Shown here piece after piece: positions 35,797 through 47,040 of a DNA stretch of 64,000 nucleotides; position 1 is the first letter of the stretch; each line of letters starts with the position of its first letter. This DNA comes from Phorcus lineatus (Eukaryota > Mollusca > Gastropoda > Trochida > Trochidae). The stretch lies in assembly GCA_921293015.1 (NCBI GenBank), contig OV121092.1:26645264-26709263 (forward strand), given 5' to 3'. The notes beneath the pieces were generated by a model. That model was given only the letters and a program-made list of their open reading frames with translations. It had not been told where the DNA came from and made no database searches. The translations under genes were made by a program, and so were the position numbers.

Positions 35797-36450
35797 ATGA
35801 TTTTTAATATTTCACAATTTTCTATTGACAAAAATTGTGTAACTAGTTTCTGCATGGGGTGCTTGAAAATGTCCCAAACTTTTTCCATAGCAAATTTAAC
35901 AATTTAATGAAATGTGTACCAAACAATTATTTCTCTACAAAATGTATCAGTGCCAGTGACTTCATAAATCACATACAGCAAATTTCACGCTAGAAACATC
36001 TCTTCATTTATTATCAACAGTCTGAAAAACAGTGTTGGTGATATATTTGAAATGTCATAGATATGAACCGCACTTTGTAGTTATCTATTTTTCTAATACA
36101 AACCGATGAAGAACTCTAATGGTTTGTAGTTCTTGCTTATCAGCAAAGGTTTCAAGCAATGCCAAGACAGAGTGGTATCAGGACATTAGGTGTAATGTCG
36201 CCTGCAGAGATATAAGTAAATAAATCTTACACGAATTATCAACACCTGAATCACCTCATCCCTCTCCTCAAGCCTCCCGGAAGCCGATATTGGAAATGTT
36301 TTTTAAAATTTCTTCTGATAGAATTTAAGAATTTTTCTTTGGATTGCCTTCTGTTTTCCTGTAGCCATACCAGGAAAACAGCTGTCTTTACAAAACAATG
36401 ATAGAGTTTTTTTATTGCATCATTTTAAACTATTCTGTTTTGTTTTCCAG

Positions 36451-36566
36451 TATCACCTTTGAGGTTCCAGTCAAGTAACGAACCCAAGTCCGCTCCACCG
36501 ACCATGGCGCGCTCCTTCCAGAACGATCATACGCACGCCATTATATACAAATCAGACCTCATGAAG
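36451..36566 (+). CDS. PRKAG2: AMPK gamma exon, linker region (38 codons)
   Basis: Acceptor TGTTTTCCAG, donor ATGAAG|GTAAGA. It begins with two bases that complete the Val codon from the microexon and ends in phase 0. The peptide runs SPLRFQSSNEPKSAPP, TMARSFQNDH, THAIIYKSDLMK. It belongs to the variable linker between the disordered extension and CBS1. Its last 30 bases and splice donor have been copied downstream several times (36705, 37043), which is unusual for a coding exon. Confidence 0.85.
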
Positions 36567-37200
36567 GTAAGAACAAGGGAAACATAACCATTGTCATATA
36601 TTTGATATAAATACATGTGCAATTTTATAAGTCTGACCTTATTAGTGAGAAATGTAAACAGTGTCATCAATTGGGTTTCTATACATACGCATTGTTACAC
36701 TTTGGCCATTATATACAAGTCAGACCTCATGAAGGTAAGTACAAGAGAAACATAACCAGTGTCATATATTTGATATAAATACATGTGCAACTTTATAAGT
36801 CGGACCTTATAAGTGAGAATGAGAGAAACATAAACAGTGTCATTTATTGGGTTTCTATACATATGCATTAGTACACTTTGGCCATGAAGGTAGAGAACGC
36901 ACAAACAGTGTCATACATTTGGTATCTGCACACATGCAGTATTACCAGCACACAAGTTGTATAAGTTAGACCTAATGAATGTATAATAGAAAGATAACCA
37001 TTGTCATAAATTTAGTATCTATACATATGCAATATCACATGCACACTATTATGTACATGTCAGACCTCATGAAAGTGAGTACAACAATCACATGCAATGC
37101 TACACACACACAAGTTGAATAAGTTAGACCTTGTTTTACTTATGAGAGAAACTTAACCATTGTCACATGTTTGGTATATATTCATGTGCAATATGTCACT
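36537..37200 (+). repeat. tandem duplication of an exon/intron border
   Basis: The unit starts inside the coding exon at GCCATTATATACAAATCAGA and runs through the donor into the intron. Copy 1 is 36537-36704, copy 2 is 36705-36880, copy 3 starts at 36881 with the exon part mostly deleted (GCCATGAAGGTA), and copy 4 starts at about 37043 (ACTATTATGTACATGTCAGA, CCTCATGAAAGTGAGT). Copy 2 keeps a coding-like AIIYKSDLMK and an even stronger donor, GTAAGT. Copy 4 keeps GTGAGT. No acceptor with a good pyrimidine tract precedes the copies, so they are probably not exons, but they are decoy or reserve donors in line with the real one. Confidence 0.9.
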
Positions 37201-37510
37201 TAAGCAATTTTACAAAAGCCAACCCCTGAGATCATTAAAAAAGTGACGGAAGATATATTTAAGTTTCATGTTCAATTCAAATGACTTTAATCCATACCTT
37301 TTGCTCCTGATGGCACCGTTTTTGTTCAATTTTGGCATTTAATATGACAAATTAGCACTTTTGGCCGGCTAATATTTAAGCTTGTTATAGATACTCTATG
37401 CACGTTTCACTAGGTTGATACAAGCCATCTTACACACTTGTTTGTGTAAATATCTGGAATGAAGGCAAATGTAGTAGTAATGTAATATAAATTGACATGA
37501 TTTGTTTCAG

Positions 37511-37556
37511 GTATCCATGGACTCAGAAATGGACAAAATGGAAATAGAAGATTTAG
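37511..37556 (+). CDS. PRKAG2: AMPK gamma exon, acidic linker (46 bp)
   Basis: Acceptor TTTGTTTCAG, donor TTAG|GTGAGA; phase 0 in, phase 1 out. It encodes VSMDSEMDKMEIEDL, an acidic, Met-rich stretch just ahead of the CBS core, comparable in place to the acidic EFEDEAVEDSE region of vertebrate PRKAG2. Met codons here could serve as starts for a short gamma1-like isoform (inference). Confidence 0.85.
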
Positions 37557-38530
37557 GTGAGAAATTTGTGTTCATTTGCAAAGACATTGGCTACTTTATT
37601 TGATGAAGAATTATTACTGCTGGGAACAAACCAAATGTAACCAATCTTTGTTAAGACTACCGTGGGTATTTGTTTGTCAACCTAGTAACACAGCTTCATC
37701 TATTTTAAGCATTTATGCCTAATATTATCATTTCATGTCAAAAGATAACAGGCTTTTTTTGGGTAGCCCAAATCCAGAGTTGCAATAAGGATTTTCAAGA
37801 CTTAACTTTATTACAGAGTGTTACAGTCAATCCCAAAGGAGCGATTTAAGCCTTTTTCTAAACTAAACCTATGTTCTAATGGAACAGTTTTTCTGTTTAA
37901 GCAAAAACAAATCTTTATTAGTTGCAGTTAAATTTTCTTTTTAAATCACAGTGGTGTGCAAACAAAGCAATTCTACTCTTCCCCATCCTAGGTCACCCAG
38001 GGCCGTATGCTCTGAAGCTCACTTTATCACTCACAGGACATCAGGAAAATATGTACTCAAATTACCTGCCCTTGATTTGTGTAAGCCAATGAAACTGTTC
38101 CATCATTCGAACCTGCGAGCCTCTTAGAAGAGATGATACGATGCGCTTTGGAAGTTGTCTTGCTTTTAGCTCACTCTTGTGTTCTCAGCCTAGCCTGTGG
38201 CCAGGTTGCATTTGAAATTTCAAGTTTAAACCCCTGAACATCGGGCAAGCAGTCTTTGGTCAAATTCGGAGATACCAAGATTTGTTTTTCCATGATCTCA
38301 TCTCAAGACCTTTCGTTTGCTAATTGTTTTTGTATTAAGATCCAAGGATATGAATTGTCCTAATTAGAAGGTTCAGGGATGATAGTTGCAGATAATCTGA
38401 ACATTAAACCACAGGAGAGGATTTCACTCAGTTGGATTACTTGTACCCTATCCTCTTATTTTCAATAATTATGTTTAAATCAAATCAAGCCATGGTTACC
38501 AAAGATGACTTGTTCCATGACATTCTGAAA

Positions 38531-38775
38531 GATCTGGCTGTGTGCGTTAAACTTCAGTCAAGATTTCAGATCCCGTCAGGGGCTTTACAAATAATCTGCT
38601 GTTAAAATAGTCTAAATGCTGATCTTGCCGGCTGTTACATTGTTATCCAGTGCAACATCACAGGCTTCAAAACAAAGCAATACAATAAACTCTATGCTGG
38701 CTTTCTTCCAACAATAACATCAAGCTGTTGTACAAGAAAAATGCTTCTGAAAGTGGCGTTAAGCCAAATCACCAA
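38531..38775 (+). mobile_element. old, heavily diverged SINE
   Basis: Family order is retained: GATTTCAGATCCCGTCAGGG (B-box region), TGCAACATCACAGGCTTC AA, CTGGCTTTCTTCCAACAATA, GCTTCTGAAAGTGGCGTTAA GCC and AATCACC. Many changes and small deletions. Confidence 0.6.
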
Positions 38776-39959
38776 GTTGAAGGAAGGCTTAAGTTGGCTT
38801 AGAGGCGAAACAGCAAGGAGCATTCTAAGTAGATCTTTAATACCTTAAGTAGTGTTTACATATCATGATACACAGTTAAGAAACACTTGAGAAACAAAAA
38901 CAAGGTCAAAATGTTGTGAAAGCTGAGGACTGGGCTAGCCAGATAAGATATGAACATGAGAACTTGAGCGATTACTATGTCTTTAGCTTTAGGTTAAGGT
39001 GTAGTTTGGAATTGAACAAAGGAAGGTTGTCAATTGAGAAGAAAAATTCCTCAAATAGAAAATTGTAATTTGTATTCAAAATGCATTGGTTCACAAGGAT
39101 TTCTCTACAATAAATAACTAGAAAGACCTCAAGTAAATGATTTTTTTCCCTCACTCTTAAAGCGAGACTGCGTCCATGATAGCAATGAGACTCATCATTA
39201 TTGACCCCGGCTAAGAGAATGGTGTTTTCTAACAAGGGTTCTTGCCAAGCATATAATTAGCTTGGGTTGATAACAATGTGTACATAGCCTCGCCATGTGA
39301 ACATTTGAGATTTTCAGTAAAATAAAAAAGGTTAAAATAATTTGGGTGATATTTTTTAAGTTGAATAAAACATATTGCTCATACCTTCCAATACAATAAA
39401 ACTTATGCAGTTGAATTGAAGTGCAAAACCATTTATTGCCTTTTCGGAATTCTGGGTTGTTTGTAACTTTTTTAGCCTGCGGCTGAAAGAATGAAAGGTA
39501 TATTAACTAATTATTTTTTTTGGGGTTGATTAATTTGTTTGCGTTAAAATGTTACGATGTAAACATCTTTTTGAAACAGTATACATAAGGTCTTTTGTAG
39601 TTTGATTTATGTATCTGTCTTTCAAAAATACCATTGCCTCAGGCATTATGTATACGTATAAATGCAATTTGGTTTTTGAAAATGATGATGTGAATTTCAA
39701 GCTTCAAAATGAAAATGCTCTTTGGATATGATTCATCTTATTTAGAGAACTATTTGTAAAACTTCTGAAAAAAAAGTAAAAGTAAATAAGTTTGTGAAAA
39801 TATTGAAAGCTTATATATGACATTATCCACTCAGAGAGGAAAATCAGATATGAATTATTCTTTTTATCAAACAAAGTATCATTAGTCTACATTTAAAACA
39901 TTAAATTGATAATCTCATGCAACACAAATGAATTAATTCACAACATCTTGTGATCGTGG

Positions 39960-40117
39960 CAGCGCAGTACCACCCATGGTTCGCTAATTCCAGCCGATGC
40001 TCGCAGGTTTCATAGCCACAATAGTGTTGCAGGCTTTCTCCCCGCAATATACTAGCGGCCGCAATATAAGTGAAATAATCTTGAAAGCGGCGTTAAACCC
40101 CAACTCACCTCACCTCA
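39960..40117 (+). mobile_element. 5'-truncated SINE with target duplication
   Basis: Only the 3' half of the family is present, from CAGCGCAGTACCACCCATGG to CACCTCACCTCA. It is nonetheless flanked by 16-bp direct repeats, CATCTTGTGATCGTGG (39944-39959) and CATCTTGTGATCTTGG (40118-40133), with one mismatch. This is the signature of incomplete target-primed reverse transcription by LINE machinery. Confidence 0.9.
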
Positions 40118-40244
40118 CATCTTGTGATCTTGGTAGTTCTGTGTAAGGAAGATGTTATCGTATACATCGACAGCTCAACTTCTGTTCTATTTTAAGTAAA
40201 CTGCTGGCACTTGAAGAAAGAAACAAGATATATTTTAAAAGCAC

Positions 40245-40400
40245 ATTTATCATCTGAAACAAAAGTTTCATTAAATGCATAATTTATCATCTGAAACAAA
40301 TTTTTCATTAAATGCATAATTAATCATCTTAACAAAATCTTCCTTGAAATAATTTATATATCATTTGAAACAAATCCTTTGTGGAATGCATACAGAATCT
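40245..40400. repeat. 37-bp tandem repeat, four or more copies
   Basis: CATCTGAAAC or its variants occur at 40251, 40288, 40325 and 40362, exactly 37 bases apart. Units contain TTCATTAAATGCATAAT. Worn units continue to about 40450. Confidence 0.88.
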
Positions 40401-40797
40401 TGACGAAACGAAATCTTGATTTAATACAAAATCATCATTTGATTCAAAATCGTGAAAGAATATTCATTAATTGAAACAACATCTTGAAGAGAAACATGCA
40501 AAGGTAAACCATATATACGATTTCAACACACCTATTTTCAAAGCTAGAAATGCTAAATAACCAAAAATAGTCATAGATGTATATAGGTTTGCAAAACAAA
40601 GTCTTGCTTGTAATTGTTAATGTATACTTCACTAGTAAGGTTTTATCAAAATAGATTGCCACAATGTTCCGACAGCCTTATCTCCTGCAAACTTACAATC
40701 AGTATGTCCTTCAAACAGGAAAAGAACTTACAAAAATCTTTTTGATGCAGCTACTAAACCATGTATCACGTCTACTCCTTTAAAATATTGAGGCTTT

Positions 40798-40990
40798 GTT
40801 GCTGAGTCGGCAAAGGCGTCGGACACCTAGTTGCATCATAACAACATGCATTAGCCTGACAAAATTCTGTGACTGTCCCAGTCCACCAAGCTGTAAATGG
40901 CCACCTCGTAAGGAATGGAAGTGACATAGACTCGGTGTGCCTCATGGCTGCACATGTTTCATACTCCCCGGGGAGTTGAGATTGTATTAG
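40798..40990 (+). mobile_element. possible old SINE with tRNA-Ser-like head
   Basis: TTGCTGAGTCGGCAAAGGCG TCGGAC resembles the A-box/D-arm region of a tRNA-Ser-like head. It is followed by GC-richer sequence ending ACTCCCCGGGGAGTTGAG, an inverted repeat. No B box is clear, so the call is tentative. Confidence 0.35.
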
Positions 40991-43651
40991 ATCTTGAAGA
41001 GTGATATCCAAAGAACAAGAGGAAAATCAAAGCCTTTGAGCAGCCCTTACTGTGCTAGATATTGGCGCTATTCTTGCGAACATGTATACGTATGTTGATG
41101 ATGATAAACATCATGAAATTTTTAGACATTCTTCTGAACAAGATTATCAAAGTTAATGCTTGCCTTATGCTCCACTTGTATGACAAAGACTACTTAACTA
41201 AAATTTCAGACAGTATGCTAAGAGCTTAAGATTTGATTCATGTCATGGTGACAGATCTTAAGCACTGTGTAATTTGGATAAATCTATTTTGAAGCAACAT
41301 GAGCAAGATTTTACCTTTGAAGCTCACATGTAAGATTAAATTTGACAATCGAGGCTAAATTAAGGTGAACAGATCGCGTGTGAAATTCAACGAAGAGTCT
41401 TTGTCAGCCATCACTGCATCCTGTTCGTCCAGGGAAGTAATTAGCTCCACTTCATTAATTGACTGATTCCATTTTCTGACTAATTGAAGATATTTGCAGA
41501 GTGGCCATAAATCACGTTGTTCAGCTAAGCTAACCCTCTGTCTGGAGACTTACGTAACATAATGGTATTATATTGATTGTATTTGTGTGAGTTACACTAG
41601 GCCCTGGCTAACGTTAGGTCAAATTTGGAGAACAAATTTAATTTAACATTTGCAAGTTGAGATGCTGGTGTGTTATATTATAGTTGATAATAGTTATTCT
41701 CTTAGAAAGGTTTTGAAAACATGAAAAGTTAACTATTAAAAAAATGTTGATATATATTTGATGACTTTAAAAGTAAACTGATTGCTTTCTTATATTTTTG
41801 AAGGATAGTGAAAACTTACGGTAATTTTACTCCTTGTGGTTCAAAGAAATTCAAATTTATTTTGTAAATCAAAAGAAAGAAGTGTGAGAACAGCATGTCA
41901 TCAAAATTGGTTTGTACAACTCCCGATTCTTAAAAACTTGTCAATTGAATTGAAACATAGATGAAGAAAACATTGTCACTTTTTTTATACATTCAAATTC
42001 GGATATCTGATGATGTGAAGGTTTTTAAATAATGCTTGAAAGAGGATGTTTTTGGAGTTAATGACATTAAAAATGATTCGTTTAAGTTCAGCATCAAAGT
42101 TTTAATTTCCAAACTAACGTGCTGGTTGATGAAGATGTAAAAGCCGGTTCTAAAGATAAACTTTTTATGTTGAGCTTAATCTACCGTAGTTGTTTTCTCT
42201 TCTACGACCTTGAGGTTTGTGCATTTGTAGGTCAAGTAGATTAAATACGACTTCTGTTTCTTTTGATGAATGAAGAGTCCCTTCTACTTAATTCTGTAAT
42301 TTTTCAACTGGCTGCTAAGCGTACAAGTTTGTGAAACTGGAAATTGGAAACTATGTTAACACTGAACCAATCGAATTAAATTATGCCTTATTGATGTCTA
42401 AGTTGCTTATTTGTGAGAAAATTCTTGTGTTCTTGTGACATCTTGAATAAGTCCTAAGTTTTGCAAACAATTCAGCTCCACTTGTCGTAATTTCAACATT
42501 ATTAAAATAGTTATTTTATATCCATTTTTTAACAATTCTTATATAATGCATTTTGATTGCAATTGAAGAAGTAAATAATTTGGAGAAAGTTTAGATTTCT
42601 CATTTTCTTATGAAGCAATCAAATTTATTTCAGGTTATCGATTAGAATAATTCTTGCTCAAAAGAAAAGTTGAATGTTATTTGTGTTTTGAAATCAAAAT
42701 CATCCAAAGTTTGTTGAAAAATTAACTTTTTTAGTTTTAAAGTTTCTGAGAAAACTATGCGTTATTTTTTTCAGGCCAGAAAAAAAGCTAGTTTGACAAT
42801 GATATTCAAGTTATCAAGTTAACTCAAAGTTCAAAGCGAAAAACGCAGATTCTTCATTCCTAGGAACATTTGTAAAAATAATGCTGGCATCTTATCAAAA
42901 CTTTTAAAATATTTGTAGCCTTTGTAATGTTTGCTTCTCTCTGCTTTATTATAAAGATAAATCATTAAATGGCAATAAAATTTTATAGACACCATTTTTG
43001 GTGTATCAATATAAGAATCTTGAAATAGTAGGCACAAAGTTAAGTCTCATTGATTTTGCTACAAACTATTTATTGATCTTTTATTTAGATAATTAACATT
43101 TGAATTGGAATTTCTTAACAACAGAGCTTAACAATGAAACTGTCCATTGCTTGAATATCTGAAATAAAAGGAATCATAATGACTCTCTTACTTATTGTTG
43201 AATAAATAAATTCAGTTTGAAGTGCCAAAGTTAAACTAAACTGGAATTTTAAAAAATAGTAAGCTTATATCAATCATACATAGATGACTCCCCGCGGGTA
43301 TTTGCATCTATGAGAGAAGCAAGCTTTGACGCAGGTGGTAATACCAGGGGAAGAGTTTTGAAATAGATTCATATATCTGAGCTGACACTTTCTGAAAGTG
43401 AGCTTTCTATTTAGAGATTGAAATATTTTGAGAACAATAGTTCTTTCTGTACCTGAAGATTTGCTGATCCAGGATACTGATTTGGAACATGATCTGATCG
43501 TCTAGATTAAAACTGATATGTAAATATTTTTTAGCAAAAAATATTTCTAGAACATTTGACTCTAGTTTTAATGTCGTTTCAGCTCCAATTATTTGGTTTG
43601 ATTACTATGGTTTGCATTAAGTTTTGTTTGTTGGCTACAATATGGTTATAT

Positions 43652-43704
43652 CGCCGCGAATGGCTGAAATATTGCCCAAGCGGCGTTAAACAATAACTCA
43701 CTCA
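43652..43704 (+). mobile_element. tail-only retroinsertion, 53 bp
   Basis: The insert consists of GGCTGAAATATTGCCCAAGC and GGCGTTAAACAATAACTCAC plus a few flanking bases. It lies between perfect 17-bp direct repeats, CTACAATATGGTTATAT (43635-43651 and 43705-43721). It is an extreme 5' truncation of a SINE related to, but with a different tail from, the CACCTCACC family. Confidence 0.9.
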
Positions 43705-43734
43705 CTACAATATGGTTATATTTTTGGTTGGCAA

Positions 43735-43950
43735 GTTCAGTCGGTAGGCTTTTAGACTCAGGATGAAGGGGTTTGAAGTTTGGCTGGTAATCTTTCTCTG
43801 TTTTAATGATTTTTTTTATATGCTATTGTTTTGGCCACATGAAATGGAAAGCAGAGTCACAGATCCCTAGATAGTTCCTTGTTGGCAGGTTTCAATGCAA
43901 TGTAAGCCTCCAGGTATGAAGGCTATCCCCCAATGGAAATATTTAACTTT
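43735..43950 (+). mobile_element. worn SINE
   Basis: A tRNA-like head (CAGTCGGTAGGC, GGGGTTTGAAGTTTGG) followed by GGCAGGTTTCAATGCAATG in family order. Heavily diverged and without the 3' tail. Confidence 0.4.
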
Positions 43951-44167
43951 TCTACCTTATAGGATGAGATAACATGGTATTTGTCAGAATTTCACAAACA
44001 TTCTGTCAATCAAGAAAATGTTAATCATTAGCTGAGCCAAACTTTCATGTTGAATGGTCGCTAGGAAGAGCCTGTCCCCTCGGTAACACAATGACATCAT
44101 AAGAATTCATTACATCAGGCCACTGTTACATGACGCCAGACTCGTGAACCTTTAACCTTTAAGTAGT

Positions 44168-44313
44168 GATAAGATGTTATTTTCACTCTACCCAGTGCAA
44201 ATAACATATTTCTCTACCCAGTCGACTGGGTTACTCCACTGATAAAGTATGTTTTTTCTACCAAGTGTATGATAAAATGTTATTTTCACTCTATTCAGTG
44301 CAAATAACATATT
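44168..44313. repeat. 103-bp duplication with inverted-repeat units
   Basis: The segment GATAAGATGTTATTTTCACT... (44168) is repeated at 44271 as GATAAAATGTTATTTTCACT..., 43 bases with few changes. Each copy is a hairpin (ATGTTATT with AATAACAT). Between them lies the perfect palindrome CCCAGTCGACTGGG (44217-44230). Confidence 0.8.
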
Positions 44314-45182
44314 CTCATTACTGTGCCCTAGAGCAGGTTTATTCGACAGTATTTTACCACAAATCACATGCCAACAACGGATAACTTTTCCCTTTAATCA
44401 ACATTGTAAAGTTACTCTCCAATAAATTATTATGCTAAAAGTAGTAGGAAGCAATTCCTGTAAAATGGCCACTTACAGTGTTTTTGCACTAAACTTTTCA
44501 ACATTCAGATAGTTATTTCGTTAAGAATTTTAAAAAGCTGCGACACTATTTCAAGGTTTGTGATTGTTTTCTTCATCTTCTGACATTTGCTTTACTGTTT
44601 TTCACCTCAGTACTGCGCAGTAGTTTTGAGATTTATTACTCTAAGTGACTGACACAGCTTAATCACATTTATGAAACTTTCTTTAAGTGTTATTTTTAAA
44701 AGAATCTTGATGCCTCTAAGGTCTCAGATTTCTAATGCGCATTTAAGTTCAAAGGAAATATGCGCAGTAATATTGTAAAATGAAACTTCTTAAGTTTGAT
44801 AACGGAATTGAATATTCTGAGCTTGTATTTTGCTGTTGTAGCTCTGATTGTTTTGCAGATCAGTTTCAGCTGTTGTCATTGTTTAAGGGGTCATTTATCA
44901 GAATGAATCACTTTAGTTGTTTTTAGTTGTGTAAGAAGAATTCAACATGAGATTAAGAACAAGAGTTCACCCATTGAAGAGGTAACAAAGTTAAGACAAA
45001 TAGTTACACAAAAAGTAATGAATACAGACACTGGTTACATTTGTAAGGTGTATAAGTCAGTTGGAAGTGGTTCTTCTATCCACTATAAAGCTCAGAGCGT
45101 CCTTCCATCAGACAGAAGGCCAGTGTATAATTCTCAGTTTATTTTAGGTCATATACTTCACCGATTGCAAGCCTAAAGTCTA

Positions 45183-45241
45183 TGTGTGGCTCAGTTGGTA
45201 GAGCGTTCACTTGTCATCCAGATGATTGAGGTTTGATTCAC
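45183..45241 (+). mobile_element. tRNA-like SINE head of a second type
   Basis: A-box TGGCTCAGTTGG then TAGAGCG, and B-box-like GGTTTGATTC 43 bases on. This is the pol III promoter layout of a tRNA. It does not close into a full tRNA (no matching acceptor stem), so it is probably a SINE or tRNA pseudogene. It lies only about 100 bases before the next coding exon. Confidence 0.55.
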
Positions 45242-45345
45242 TGTATAGTCTTCAACATCAAACAGTACAATGACTGATGAGCTACAGAGCCAATGGCTTT
45301 ATCTTCTTTATCTTTAAATTGACACTATTTTTCATTCTTTTGCAG

Positions 45346-45449
45346 ACGAAAACGAGGAGCTGGTGTTTGCAAAATTTATGCGTGCCCACAAGTGCTATGA
45401 TCTCATTCCCACCAGTGCAAAGTTGGTCATTTTCGACACACAGTTGAAC
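45346..45449 (+). CDS. PRKAG2: AMPK gamma exon, start of CBS1
   Basis: Acceptor TTCTTTTGCAG, donor AAC|GTAAGT; phase 1 in, phase 0 out. It encodes (D)ENEELVFAKFMRAHKCYDL then IPTSAKLVIFDTQLN. FMRxHKCYDxxPTSxKLVxFD is nearly invariant in animal AMPK gamma subunits and marks the entry to the first Bateman module. Together with the next two exons it makes the family assignment secure. Confidence 0.98.
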
Positions 45450-45833
45450 GTAAGTCTCTGCTTATCTATCACATGCCTTACAATATCTAAAAGTTGGAGG
45501 TCACTACCCTTATAAGTTTGTCTTTAACAGTAAAACTCAGGGTATCATTTTTGGATACAGTAATCTTTCAGAATTTGGATTTCGAGGGATGGGATATTTT
45601 TGGGGTTTGGTTGAAACCTTTTAGTCCGCCACTCTGTTATGGATTAGTTGTAACAAATAATCAACTACCGGTGTACCAGTAATGTTATCTCATGCTCCTA
45701 ATTTTAAAAAATAATTTTACAAATGAAATGTATAGTATGTAATGCAGTTTGATCAGTTGCATATTGTAACAAACAATAATGTCTATTATTTGAAATGATG
45801 ATGATAGTTATTTCAGAATTTTCTTTCCTGCAG

Positions 45834-45915
45834 GTGAAGAAAGCATTTTTTGCGCTGGTGTACAATGGAGTTAGAGCAGCTCCACTTTGGGATAGTGCAA
45901 AACAAGATTATGTCG
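45834..45915 (+). CDS. PRKAG2: AMPK gamma exon, CBS1 middle
   Basis: Acceptor TTTCCTGCAG, donor TCG|GTAAGA; phase 0 in, phase 1 out. It encodes [20 protein letters not shown] then SAKQDYV. The Arg in NGVRAAPLW (codon 45873-45875) corresponds to the residue altered in human PRKAG2 cardiomyopathy (R302) and contacts bound nucleotide. It is conserved here. Confidence 0.98.
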
Positions 45916-46355
45916 GTAAGATAACAGTGTTACACTTGCCTTGAGATAATGTTGTTATACATTTAAAAGCACTAGAGGTCAAAGCTTTTTGCACTCTTAA
46001 CCAAATTAGGTCTTCTAGATATGTACTTTAAACTTGAATTTAGGATACAAGGACACAGCGATGACCTTTAATTTTCCTTCATAATACTTAATCAGGGTTT
46101 CCTTGAATACTGACCAGGGGTTTTATACTCTTCAGGACCCCTTTGCCCTGAATCCATTGAAGATAGCATGGAAGGTTTTAACCTAAGAAACTGTTCATGA
46201 ACAAATTTCCTCTTCCTTATCCTCGGTTGTCTGTATGGTTTCAAAAAAGTAAAAGGGACACTGAAGTTTGTGAACTGAAATTAAAAGATTAAGGCAAAAA
46301 GGGACCCTCCATCAAACCTCCTCATCTTTTGATTATGAATGCCTTATTGTAATTT

Positions 46356-47040
46356 TAGTGTTTCCCCTAGTCATTTTTAGCAGGGCGCAACGCCCTGCCC
46401 TTTTGAACATGCGCCCTGCCCTTTATCTGTCCCGCCCTGCCCTTTTTCCTGAGCGCCCTGCCTTGTTGCTAGACCAAATCTTTTGTTGCCCTTTTGCAGA
46501 ATAACATGTACCATGAAATTATCTACCATGTCACAATCGTATTTTACATAAGATGCTTATGTTTGAAGAGCTCATTATTGCCAGGACATTAGGAACTACA
46601 AGCAAAAGAAACAAAAGAAGAGAAGGATTAAACCAATAATCGATCCTTTGTTTCACTTGGACACAGTTGCTGACCACATGTTTAGAAACACTAGATACAG
46701 GAACAATAGGGAGATTACTGGCCGACACAGCCGAATGATCTCATTTGATGTAATGAGTGAAATGTATGCACACATGTTCTGTAGCTCATTCAAAATTGGT
46801 TGAAATAAGTGTGATGTTTGTCTTAATTTATTCATAAGATTCAGAAATTATTAAAATATATTTTAGACTGCAAGAATTGACACAAGTGTAAAGAAAACTG
46901 TTTCATTTACAGAAAGTAGCGCCCTTTTCGTTCGAAACATACTTTCAAATGAATTTGTATGTAAGTGCCCTTTTGAAAGGAGTTGTGCCCTTTTTAAAAT
47001 CAATTTGCCCTGCCCTTTTTCCAACCTAGGAGAAACACTA
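46356..47040. mobile_element. 685-bp TIR element with GCCCTGCCCTTTT subterminal repeats
   Basis: Ends TAGTGTTTCCCCTAG and CCTAGGAGAAACACTA are inverted repeats with about one mismatch. Just inside both ends are many copies of GCCCTGCCCTTTT or GCCCTTTT: CGCCCTGCCC at 46380-46465 and GCCCTTTT at 46920-47030, all in the same orientation. A direct AATTT flanks both sides (46351-46355 and 47041-47045). No transposase is encoded. Non-autonomous DNA transposon, superfamily not settled; the TAGTG terminus is hAT-like, but an 8-bp duplication is not seen. Confidence 0.78.

Larger units (their letters stand above)
11277..36450 (+). other. 25-kb intron rich in repeats
   Basis: GTAAGT...GTTTTCCAG. It carries a 30-bp minisatellite (13479-13716), SINEs (14287-14602, 19328-19620), a LINE 3' relic (15520-15925), short tandem arrays (16010-16230), a poly-C run (18766-18780), three TIR/foldback elements (25403-26183), worn SINE pieces (26225-26410, 27800-27990), a candidate alternative first exon (29779-29827) and microsatellites (15001-15058, 35060-35105). 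The stretches 11280-13470, 16250-18750, 19650-25400, 28000-29280 and 29840-35050 show no exon or named element beyond the short motifs listed elsewhere. Confidence 0.85.
37557..45345 (+). other. intron of 7.8 kb
   Basis: GTGAGA...TTTTGCAG. It contains an old SINE (38531-38775), a 5'-truncated SINE (39960-40117), a 37-bp tandem array (40245-40400), a tRNA-like old SINE piece (40798-40990), a 53-bp tail-only insertion (43652-43704), a worn SINE (43735-43950), a 103-bp duplication with palindromes (44168-44313) and a second kind of tRNA-like SINE head (45183-45241). Between these I see nothing coding. Confidence 0.85.

Noticed and set aside
36705..36734. Copy 2 of the exon end as a real coding exon
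   Set aside because: No acceptor with a polypyrimidine tract precedes it, and only the 3' part of the exon is copied. Kept as a decoy donor.
40772..41011. Minus-strand ORF of 79 codons
   Set aside because: No splice sites or recognised motif; it overlaps a probable old SINE and is GC-richer for that reason.
46531..46835. Minus-strand ORFs inside the TIR element
   Set aside because: Too short and without transposase motifs; the element is non-autonomous.
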